A stretch of 64,000 nucleotides of DNA from Apostichopus japonicus (Eukaryota; Echinodermata; Holothuroidea; Aspidochirotida; Stichopodidae): NCBI RefSeq assembly GCF_037975245.1, contig NC_092562.1, positions 478,501 to 542,500 of the forward strand, given 5' to 3'. Under the pieces are notes generated by a model. The model saw only the letters and a list, made by a program, of their open reading frames with translations. It made no database searches and was not told the DNA's origin. Numbering within the stretch: position 1 is the first letter of the stretch; each line of letters opens with the position of its first letter. Below are positions 46,501 to 58,500 of this stretch, piece after piece. A program made the translations under genes and the position numbers.

Positions 46501-49500
46501 TTTCTATGAGATATTAATGTTATATTAATGTCTTAACGTAAATCGTTTTGAAATATGAGTCTGAAAACGTTTTCGGTGACATACCTCTTACACCACTAAT
46601 AACGTTACCATAACAAAACACTAGGCCTACATGCTTAGTAACGCTTTAGTGTTTGCTGAGTAACTCCCCGGGCTCCGTTAAGCAGCCAGGGATTTATGAG
46701 GTGGATTTTCTACAAACCCACCCTCTCACCATCTTCACAGCCCCTGTTGGGAGTTTGTTTCTGATGAGTAGGTCTATCGCTCAGTTAGCTCAGGGTTAAA
46801 GCCTTTCAGTCATAAGGTCCCTGGTTCAGGCCACCCCAAGAGTAATGTATGTTGTCCAGCTACAGAGTTGTTGAATTTCATAATCATGGACGTTAAATTT
46901 GTATGTAAGAGACTGACTTCAGTCAGCTTGCAGCTTGGTTAAGCCAGTGAGGCTTCTTCTCAAGTTCCTACTTGCAGGATGATCCTAAATACGTTCTTAA
47001 ATACATACATTTAATTGTAGGAGTCACATAAACAGTAGCATTGTAGCTTTGTTTAAGATTCTGCTGAAGCAAACTATCCATTCAGTACTCAGTCTCATTT
47101 TTTGTAGCAGGGTAGCATTGTTTAAGATTCTGTACTCACTCAGCAGAGTGAGATTCTTTACCTTCAGTACTCATTTTTGGAGAGTACTGTGGTCAAGTGG
47201 TGAAGGCAGTGGACTGGTGATCTAAGGCTTGCAGGTTTGAGTCCTGGCCGGATCATTCAGTTGTTTCCTTGGGCAAGGCACTTTTTCGTCAGTGCAGCTT
47301 CCCATCCAGGAGATACTTGTCTCTATGCTTGACAGGTTTTCGTTGACCGGGGTAATATTGTTAGGCGCCTCAGGCATCATTATCTTTCAATAGGTCTACG
47401 CCTTTTCTTTCCCCAATATTATGATTAATATTTTTTAGCATGGAAAGAACCTCCATTAAACCTCCCTACAGGGTACAGCTTAGCATCATCAGGACATTCC
47501 TTTTCTTCAGAGTCTTCTGATTGCAACGGGTTGATAACTGAAAGAGTCATCAACGGTACTGTGGTACTGAATCAGTACTGCGAGTGCGGCTGTCATACAA
47601 GCGCTAACAAGGTCACCAAGCAGGCCGCTGTCCTTGACTTCTTTAGCAGCAGATACACAGGATTGGGCTCTCTGGAGCCCTCCGGCGCCCAGGTACGGGG
47701 CTTTTGACTACCATCCTCTCAGACAACACGACGGTGGTAACATACTGTAGCTACGTCAACAGACATGGTGGCACCAGGTCAGGGAGATATTGCCGTCTGG
47801 CAAGGGAGACCCTCACCACAGCTACAGAATCTGGCATGGCCCTACAAGTCTCTCAGATAGCCAGAAAGGAGAATGTGATGGCCGATGCTCTGCCCAGGGG
47901 ACAGCTCCACCCTGACGAGTGGACCCTTTCGCAACGAACATGAAGTAGGTTTTTCCACATGTTCAGCAGACCTCTGATAGACCTGATTGCGACACAGGGC
48001 AACAATGGGCTGCTCATCTTGGTTCAGGCGGCCCACCCGCAGGCCTTCCACATAACGCCAGGTCCCTGTCGCGAAACGGACCGGAAGCTTACATCTTCCC
48101 CCTCTTGGCATGGTCAGCCATCATAGTGGCCCCGCTGACCCCGGTTCGGGCAAAAGTTATCCAGCTCCTAGCGGACGAGCCAGCGATCCTGCCGGACAAA
48201 CCACAGTCGGTTGCCCCATAGACGGGGCGCTGGCTCACCCAGACAGCAAGGGCCTACAATTAGGTGCCTGGAAATTGTCTGGTGTTTCCTTAGACAGAAA
48301 GGACTTTGGCCGCCAGAGTGAGAACAACCTTGGTACTTACGTTTTCTGCCTACGGAGATTCGGAGTATGCCGAACGAGACAGACTCTGCCTACCATGGCC
48401 TTTCTAACCTTGATCGCTGACTCCTTACCCACACTGTTCCAAGAAGGGAGGCAGGGTGTAGACGATCAAAGACTTTCGTTCGGCTGTTGCCGCCTTCCAT
48501 CAGGGGCTTCCCCTACGGCTCCACGCCAGGCAGCAACGGCTCGCCTTGACTAAGGTGCCTTCAGTCCTACGGTTTGTGGGGTGCTGATAGCTCTCGACCC
48601 CTCCTTCTTCGCTAGAACCAGGTTTGGGCTCTCCTACCGGGAGACATCATCATCCCAGAGATCAAGACCTTCTCTTTGATCCCCGAGGACAGACTACAGT
48701 ATGGTTTCCCATTAGGGCACTGAAGTGGTACCTCAACAGAACACAAGATCTCTTGGGTACTTCGACATCTCTGTTCTTCCTCCTTCGAGTGCCCCACTCA
48801 GCAGCCTGGGAGGATACCTTGTCCCGCTGTTTGGTGGAAGCCATCCGCCCTCTGGCTACAGGTCCAGGCAGATCCATGGCTCACAACAGCAGGGGTTTCA
48901 CTGCTTCTACAGCCCTGTTCGCAGGTTTTCCAATAGTGGACATCTGCAAGACGACGGCGTGGAAGACTCCAATCACTTCGTCGCCTGCTACTTATCGGAC
49001 ATATCACAGGCCGATTTGGCTTTGGTCGCTCGATGATACGAGCTCCGGGGGTCCCACCCCTCGGGCCTCCCACCATCGGACAGTGCCACTCGGTGCATAG
49101 GTTGTGGGGAGACAGGTAAGTGGGGAACGAAGTAAATATTATAAAACTTACTGGTTTATATATTTACGAGTGACCCACTTACCTGTCTCCATTTCCCGCC
49201 ACCCTCCCCCGAGGGAGGTGGGACGCAGCCGGACGGGGGAGTGGTCGTTCGACCTGACTCATGACTCCTCGCGTTTCGTCGATAGACATCGCCACCCCCT
49301 GGGTCGCCTGCGGCTTCTTGTCTATCGGTGGGTGTTGTTTCCTTAGTTTGGTTTACCAGGTTACTCTTTACCATCTAAGGTAGTATGGGCCTCGTCCCCT
49401 TGTTCAATTAGGCCTCTGTAAGTGTAGGGGGAGGCACGCCTACGGGGTGACGGAGGGCGGACCCCCACCCCGACTGTTCAGGGTGGGCTCCGCCTGGAGG

Positions 49501-52500
49501 CGTCAGCAGTCTTTGTTAGCGTTAGATTTTTCCTTCTCGGCGAGCTCGGCGGGTGGCAGGGTTTACCCGCCACCCTCCCCGAGGTCGCGTCAGGGGCCAC
49601 TTTGTTGGAAAGTGGTCTCAAAATGAAGGAAGGCCATTAGGGCCAATGAGGGTGTACAGTGTTAAAAGATTACCAGGGCATTCTAGACACGGTAGAATGC
49701 GGTGCATAGGTTGTGGGGAGACAGGTAAGTGGGTCACTCGTAAATATATAAACCAGTAAGTTTTATAATACTCAATTCACAAAGTTAACATCACATGTTC
49801 AATACATCACTCCACTTTCCTTCTGGTTATTGGCAGGAGGACGGGGGGGGGGGGGGGTGTGAGACTGTGAGAGAGTTGGAGAGTTGGGATGCACACTTGG
49901 AAGTACAGTAGTGGTATGTAGTTAGTAGAAATGGGGATAGTGTGATGATGTTGATGGTGCGAGTGGCAGCTTCATGAGTGGGAGGTTAATTTAACCCAGT
50001 CCTACCCTCATACTGTTCACACATGGGTCAGTACCCACTAGTAGATAAACCAATATATTTTATCATCTTTTTTGGGGTTTTTCGTTTTGTTTGTTTTTTT
50101 GTGCTCTGTTATCTAATTTACAGTAGCTAGTTTTCCTTCTTGGGGACAACGTCTAGAATTTTTGTACAGTTTATCAAAGAAGGCATTAATGCAGTCACTA
50201 CCTCAGACCAGCTTGGCAAACCCTTACAAATTACGTGTTTTGAATATTTTCCAAGAAGATTATGACGGAAGTTGTGACCTAGCGATTGACTGTCAGAGAA
50301 TTAAAAAGTTGAGAACGTACATAGCTAAACACATTAAGATCTATTGATGTACTCTTGTCAATTGTATTGATTAATTATAAGTTTACTTAGGCCTTCTGTC
50401 ACAGTGCTATATTGCTGTAAAAGCTTCCTGTTTGGCAAACCACCTAGAGCTCCAAATTGTTTTCCTCATTCTTTCCAACAAGAAGTGGTACAAAGTTCAA
50501 GCAGGGATCTGCTGTACTTAACCGCTCCCTGCGTTTCAAGTGCTTTAATATAATAATAAAACCAGTAAGTTTTGGGGATTTATATTGTTTGCGTGCACAT
50601 CGACAAGTTTACAACACCAACCTTCATACTGATGTGATGAAGTAGGTGAAGTGTGGTCGTATTAATTAATTTTGACGGTTAATGTTTAATTTGTCAAAGT
50701 CTACTCACATGTGTACAGTAAACTATGCTGGTGCCATCCTTTATCAACCCGTCAACCTTTCTTCAGTGCTGTAAATTTTCCACCATGGAATCGATCGAGT
50801 TTGGCTAGATCATTTACAGTTTGGGTGCAAACTTGTAAGATTACAGCCTGCAACCTGGGAAAGAAGCACAGTAAATGTCCTCTTTCTTTTAGAATGCAAA
50901 GAGGTTGGCAAATAAATTGATTTATATCATTCATGAAGTATTGTACATGTATGCTAAGGATTCCACAAATTTGTACTCCAGTGGGTGGCACTTTCTATAG
51001 CTACAGTACCTCCGGGGTAACTTCAAACATACAAACTTGTCTTGTAAACATACAGTACACAGTTTATATAGCATACATGTATACATTCCATGCAGTAATA
51101 GATAAGGTATATACAGGCTAATACAGCTCGAGCATGGAAGTATTACCATACTGCACTTTCAATGCTGAGAGCTTGTGTAGAATGCACTAGAAAGGACTGC
51201 TCTCTCCATGTTGCAACATACTGCACTGTATGGTACATTTATTGGAAAGTCCCTCTGTGTAGCCTACATGTGCCAATATGTTAGATTTGAAAGGAAGAGG
51301 TGGGAGTTGGCTTACGGAAGGAAGTGAGTTTAGAGGTGGGAGTATTTTAATGTCTAAAATTTTACTTCATAGTGATAGTAATAATGTTTATATCTCTTTA
51401 CGTAAAAGATCTCTCAAATCACTTTACGTGGGACGAGAGTCAAATCTTTCAAATATAGAGTTAACTTTGCATGTTGTAATGTTATACTCGTAAACTTCTT
51501 TTGTAATAAATAATTAGTAATGTCTGAGTTTACATAATTGTTTAAGAGTCTGTCAGTGAAGTGTATCCATAGGGTGGGTGTATGCTTGTGAGAGAGGGGG
51601 AGGGGGGGGGGTTGGAAAGCAAAGCTATTTTTGTTAACTAGATGATACGTTAGTGTGGTTAACAGAACTTACAATAACTTGGTTAGTGGATTATATATAA
51701 TTGTTGTTAACCTGTGTATGTGACTCATTTTTTTCCCGTTAAACTCCTATGTACTGTTATGTTAAGTCCCAGTGGGGAAATTCCCTGCCAATGTTTTGGT
51801 TATATAGTGGTGCATTGAATCTTTCAACCTTAATCCTGGAAGAAGAAAAAATGTCCTCATATCCCTACTTTTACATAGTTGAGGGAATTTCCCCTCCCAA
51901 TACTATGGTGCTATATGGTCAAACAAAAATTCTATGTCCTACAAAATGTATTTTCATTTGCAAAGCTTTTGAAATTTATTCCTAATTTCAACAATCACAG
52001 GACTTGATATAATTTTGGAAAACTTAAAGGCCCACTGTATAAAGGACAGTAGTTTATGTTTGAAAGGACAGTTAGACAGTAGAACCTTTATCAATCCTGC
52101 AATGGTCTTGAAGCATGTCATCTCTAGACTTTGCATAGTAAATACTATACAAAGCAAACATGTATCGGTCTTCTTAGTCCTGAGTCTGTAGTGGTGGGGT
52201 CATGTATTCACTACACAATTACTGTACATACAGTATTAGTAAACTACTTCAGGGGATAATTTACCCGGTATCGCATCGCAAAATAGTTACAGTACGTAAC
52301 ATATCTAGATACATAGACGTTATACATAGGACAATACACTGTAGGAGGTTGCACTGTAGGACGTTACACTGTAGTGTGTGCACTGTAGGACACTGTACTG
52401 TACACTTCCAGCCCTGGATAAATTATCCGGTCTCCCATCACAAAATACTACAGTACGACCGGTACCTATTGATACAAATAGAGCAAATTGCTATACATAT

Positions 52501-55500
52501 ATACAAGTGCACTGATGTATAGCAGTTTTTGTACACACAGGAACCATAGAATTGTATTCAGAGAGACAAAACTCAGAGCCTTCAAATCTGTTAGATACAA
52601 ATTAAAAATTTGAACAGTAAATTGTTCTCTGTACATACAGCACTGTTTTAATACAACACAATCTTTAATACAACTCAATGTACAGAATATAGAAGAACTG
52701 CACAGTTCAACATTACACGTTTCTTTGCTTCTTCAGTTATGTTTATTATGTATTGCTAAAGCATCAACTAAAGCATGCCATGTATTCAATACATGTACTG
52801 TATGCATAATCACAGTACTTAAGGTTAAGGGATTTACTGTAGTACCTGAATATAGTTAAAGTGTACAGTATGAGACTACAGTACAGTGTATAAATACAGT
52901 AACTGTCAGGCATGTACAGTATCACCTGCTTCCAGTATTCTATTCTTGGAAAGACTACAGGTTCATTTCAGTCCCAGGGCATTTCCTGTGCCATTAATCT
53001 TCCAGTATGAACAGTGCAGTACTGATACCAGGATTTTACAAGTTGCGCAACAGAAGCGTATAATGGTAGGCCTATAATGTGCGCGAAAAGAAAATCAGAT
53101 GATGAAACATTTAACTCATGCACAACAACAAAATTAATGTCAAATTCTGAAGTGAGTAGTTTTTTGCACACTACTGTACAGTAAACAACTCCCTTACTAA
53201 ACATGTGTGAAAATGTTATAGGCTATGCATATATGATGTGTATGACTAAAATCAACCTAATGTGAAACGAGTGCCTGGACAGAAATTGCAAGCATAAAAA
53301 TACTGCACTTTTGTAAAGATTTATTCGATCCCCTTCGATGATGTAGAAAATATTAGCCACATATTTTGACGACACCAGAAGCTTCTAATAGGCCTAGCAC
53401 TTGCTCACAACTGTTACCAACCTCATATTAAAGTTGAAAAAAATTCCCCCTTTTTTCCCAACCACAGTATACAGTATGTACAGAAGTATATAGAAGGCCT
53501 ATATTATATATTCCTTTTTGGTAGTTGTATAGATATGTAAATCTAAGTTAAACACAATTGAACACTAAATTTCATACTGGTCTCTGTCTGTTGTCTGACT
53601 TTAAATATAATGTATTGGAAGGTAGGATTATTGAAGTACTGGTATGTCAGGGCAGTGATACTAATACTATGCGTGTACGTACAAGGCACTGATGACTACA
53701 GAATGTGTCAGTATGGACTTCTTTCTTTTCCCAGCAATGTACAGTGTAGCAGCAGAATAAAGCAATGTACCAGTGCCTCCCCCCCCCCCCCCCCCCTTTA
53801 CAGTATGTCCTTTTGATTCAATTTTGTTACGGATGCTTTTCGGCCTGTTGATGAATAATAAATTACATAATAACGAATGAAATTAATCATTTTAAGTACA
53901 AATAAAGCTAATTGATGACGTCGTTTGTCACCTGTGACTCTCGTCACGATTGCTGTACGTAGATGTGAACCACACATAGCACTAGTGCATTAACAGGGAT
54001 GTAAGTCTTCCGTATTTTTACGGAAATCCGTTTTTTTTTTTAATTCCAATAAGTCTTCCGTATTTTTACGGAAATCGGTTTTTTTTTTTCATTTCAATTA
54101 AGTTCCACAAAATTGTTCGAATATCAAAGACACAACGCAGCAAAAATGCCTGGCCCGTTGCAGCAAGCTAACTTCAATTTTCACTCATCGATAACTCAAA
54201 ATACCATTTCCAGTTTCGCATCATCGCATTGCACTGTACAACATTGTGCCATGTGAATATCGTTGCGTACGTGCGAACTTCAAATCGCTATAGCTCATTT
54301 CTGTCGTTGAAAAACCTTGCCTAATTCATGTTGATTGGACTGCTAATTAATATCTTCGTAACTGCTGGTGCTCGTCATAAGTTTTGGAATTAACGCTTGT
54401 GATATTTGTGAGCAGCGGAAATCGGTACTAATTTAGAATCCGTACCATCCGATATCCGACAGGCTAAAAGAGGGCGCTCTTTTTGATGGGGTGAGCGTTT
54501 TTAAATGGGGCTTGGATATTTTTGGGGGACTAAAAGAGTTTGGCGGTTTTCATGAACATAGTAAACTCGCTTCAGCGCTTATATCCCTTCATTTACCCAT
54601 TTCACATTCCCCATACCTTCAACCGTATTTCTCTCTATTCTTTCTGTCTTCCTCAATCGTTTTCTCGGATGAGACCTACATATCTATGAAGAGAAGAGAA
54701 GAGAGGAGAAAACATGATTAATAACATGAGTAACACAGCAGTAATCGAACCCAGGATGTTAGGATGCGAATTAATAATAGCGCATACTCCTAACCGATCA
54801 GGCTGTGAGCCGGATGAAGATTTGGCGTTTGGAAGAAAAATAGAAACCTTAACTTTTCCTTTATTACCATATTTGAATATTCATTACCATATAACAAAAG
54901 TAAAATAATGAATATGCAAGATGTTTAAAGACACACCTTAGTGTTAAATGTGTAGCCAAGTTCCTAACTAATAAAATGGGTTAAGTTCCATGCCCTCTTG
55001 GAATCCAAGTTATAGTCGTTCAATAGCAAATACAACCAAGCCAATGAGATATGACAGACTCCACGAAGGAGAAGCTGACGACTTTAGCTTGGTAAATGTC
55101 CAAGGGAGTGTTTATGAAAGGCTACATGTAATAACAATTTGTCTTCACTACGTTCTTATTATCTTAATTCCAGCGAGATAATGTCACCCTAGATAGTTAT
55201 TTCTGTTAATCCATAGCCAGCTTACTATTTCTCTCCCACATTCATGTCAACACTCCGTATCTCCACCTCCCGTTCTTCTATCTCCTAACACTATTCCCTA
55301 CTTCATACCCCTAACCCTATTCCCTACTTCCTAACCCTATTTCCTAACCCTATTTCCTAACCCTATTCCCTACTTCCTAACCCTATTTCCTAACCCTATT
55401 TCCTAACCCTATTTCCTAACCCTAACCCTATTTCCTAACCCTATTTCCTAACCCTATTTCCTAACCCTAACCCTATTTCCTAACCCTATTTCCTAACCCT

Positions 55501-58500
55501 ATTTCCTAACCCTAACCCTATTTCCTAACCCTATTTCCTAACCCTAACCCTATTTCCAAACCATATTTCCTAACCATATTTCCTAACCCTCTTCACGTAC
55601 ATCGATGGATTTAACCCTATACCGCTTTAACTCATTCAAGCGAATCATTCACGCGACGCACCTATTCACCGACTGTTATTCTATTGAACCAAGCCGGTGC
55701 GATTATACAGTTGTTCTTCGGCCGATTCGAAGTCAGCTTGCACATTCATATGGTACGGATTCTAAAGTCAGGCCCGGAAATCTACGGGATACGCATATGA
55801 AAGTCGATATTTGTGATCGCATTCGAATGTGAGACTGTTTTTTATTCCGTAGTTCGCTGCGACGTATTCGTAACTTTGAGCTAGCCTAACATAACGATAG
55901 TGTGTAAGTAGTAAGAACTAGGAGTAGGATGTGTTAGCGCTAATACTTCTAAGCTAGCCTAACATACAGTAACGATAGTGTGTAAGTAGTCAGAGCTAGG
56001 AGTAGGATGTGTTAGGACGGCATTCACCTGGGGTCTCCGAATATTTTTCCGGTTTTTTTTTTTGGCTGCACTTACATCCCTGCATTAAGAAACCAGCGGT
56101 AATATGCGAAACCCAACTGTGTGGATATGCCTGTGCAAAATAAATATGTAAATAAATTTACAAGTTATGTTTAGCTAGGCATTCTGTACTCAGTCTGCAC
56201 ATACAGCATGGTCAAGTTTTTATAGCTTTTTGTGCAGTAGTCTGTGAATTTTCCCTTTCATTAGATAAATTGGCAAGAATTTTACAAAATTAAGGCTGGT
56301 TCTAAAATTTGTGTACTGTACCTAATATCAAAATGCCTGCATTAAAAGCCATCACATTATTAAATTGATATTAGTACTTAAAAGTCTTAAAGGCATTGAA
56401 GACTCGCTCCAAACCCATGCCACCCTCTGAAAAACGTTAACTTTCCATTGTTTGCGAACGTGAAGTTTTTTTCTTGTCGCTACAAAATGCAGACAGTAAT
56501 GAATCGTGGTACCTTGTTATCTTTTATCTAGACCTGAGATGTCCATCGCTGCTGTGTACACTGTGTTGTGGGTACTGACCGTAGCTGTATGTATTGACTG
56601 TACACTAGTGTCCAATAACCGACGGTAGTACTGTAAGCTGTGTGTGTATTTTCTGTGATCGATGATGGTGTCTTACACTTCTCTTACACCTCATTCGAAA
56701 CTAGGTCAGATTACCAGCATAAGACGTTTCTTTATGTGCGAATCTTCACTCCCTTTAAGTAAATGTATTCCTCTTCTATTTTTTTCCTCTCTTAACAGCA
56801 TCCTGACAACGGAGGAGACAGCAATGATACGGGATGCGGTGTCGATTGGGGTTGCTTTAGTCATGATACTTGCGAGTTAGAAGAGGACTTAAAGAATTGC
56901 ATTTTCTTATTCAAATGGAGGCAAGAAGATGGTGCCATCCACTTCATATTGCGAGCCATGACCAGCGGATATATCGCACTGGGCATCTCAGAGTCAGGAG
57001 GAATGGTAGGAAGTTCTATCCAGTATGTTTACTTTGCTCCTCGCTTACCTGTCTCCTCACAACCTTAGCACCTCATTCTACAGCAAAAAACATGTGTAGA
57101 CACTTTGGATGTTAGAATGAGAAGGAAGAGCAATGACCGGGGAGCCAGTCGTTGAGGGTGCACAGTGTTAAAAGATTACCAGAGCATACTAGACAGGGTA
57201 GAATGAGGTGCTAAGGTTGTGAGGAGACAGGTAAGCTCGGCATTCGTAAATAAGTTTGATGATGCTTCATTGTAAAGGATACATGAGTCAAGGGGATGTA
57301 CTTCTGGTGCATGAAATTTATTGATTTCACAAACTCGCTTGGAATTTTCGACATCTTAAGGTCGCAACCATATCCTAATAAGTATTTTTGTACAATAATG
57401 TGGAGACACTGTACACTGTGGATTTTATAGTATGAATGCATCTGGCAACAGAAGAGATTGATAGGGATGTGCTTCTAGCAATTGAACTGGAAAGGTCTTT
57501 GTTGCACTACAACTTACATTATGTAGAAATCTTCTTTGTTTTTTGCCACTGATGGGAAAAACTAAAATGTATTGTATTTGACAGACAAAATTGCTTATTG
57601 ATGGAATTCTAAAGGCAGATTTAGGGCATTGAGAACGAAAAGCAACATTCCAACTATAAGATTCACTCTGAAAGGATACATCAACAGCATACTTTGATGG
57701 AGAAGTAAGACTTATTGAGCCACCGTGAAAAATTTAAGTTTCAAGATCTTTTTCTGTATTCAGCATTAAATGAAATTGAACCCTCTCTGCTCTTAGTCAC
57801 ACCCTGCTGCGCACGCACACGATCACCCAAGAGGAAGTATGAGTTGTCTGTATTATAGATTGATGGTTTTATCATTAGTTTAAAACAGAGTTACGTGTCT
57901 GAATTCTAACAATTTTACATCCCCATATTTTACACCAACTTATAGGTAGGGTAAACTTTGCAGCAGTTTTGTATGCAGTCTTGAAGTACGGTATGCTATA
58001 GAAAGGTCCACAATTTCCAGCCATGTCAACTGTTAATTCTTGGTAGCCAGTGTTAGAAAAACTTGTTGGATTTCCCACGAAAACACTAAAAACAACTGTC
58101 GATTTCCCGCGCGAACACGCCGAGCACGTGTAGCATGCGAGCATAATGGCATAGGGTCCAGGGGCCCGCCATAGGCCCCAGTGGGGTCAAGGGTGGAACC
58201 CCTTGTGGGATCCAGGGGGCGAAGTCCCCCAGAGAATTTTGGTACTTTTGTCTCCTGTCACACTCCTGTTTTTGTTAACATTGTTTGGCACGTTTCCAAG
58301 GAACGTTTCATGGAGTAAACTATTTTGGCTCCACTCTAGAATTAATTAGGTCAGTCAGTAAAGGATTGGTATAGTTATGCGAAATATTATCTTAGACTTT
58401 AAAGAAAAGTAGGTAAAATATCCACATAACATTTAGTCTCGAGTAAAACACACCTCAAGCCAACTGACTCCTCCGCATGAACAAAACTATCTATTCCCCA

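Larger units (their letters stand above)
42899..49770 (+). mobile_element. DIRS-like tyrosine-recombinase retrotransposon (decayed coding region, intact termini)
   Basis: Ends are defined by three related segments: left ITR (about 42899-43027), right ITR (about 49619-49770) and an internal complementary region (49092-49190). The ICR is the reverse complement of the left terminus followed directly by that of the right terminus, overlapping by ta, as expected if the element replicates through a circle whose junction the ICR templates (established for DIRS1). Inside are a repeat-bearing leader, a gag-like region, RNase H and recombinase remnants, and SINE-like insertions. No target-site duplication is seen, as expected for recombinase-mediated insertion. 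No reverse-transcriptase core was recognised, so this copy cannot act alone. Confidence 0.88.
53994..56082. mobile_element. 2.09-kb inverted-repeat DNA element (non-autonomous)
   Basis: Starts cagggatgtaagt and ends acttacatccctg, an exact 13-bp inverted pair. The direct repeat cattaa directly abuts both ends (53988-53993, 56083-56088; gcattaa if the final G is shared). Each end then has a poly(T)/poly(A) tract. The CAGGG start resembles hAT ends, but 6-7 bp is not the usual hAT duplication, so the class is open. No transposase recognised. The interior holds a duplicated hairpin, a SINE-like head, a telomere-like array and a tandem duplication near the right end. Confidence 0.65.

Noticed and set aside
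46770-46850. Possible functional tRNA gene
   Set aside because: A and B boxes are degenerate, spacing is short and no cloverleaf with paired acceptor stem can be drawn.
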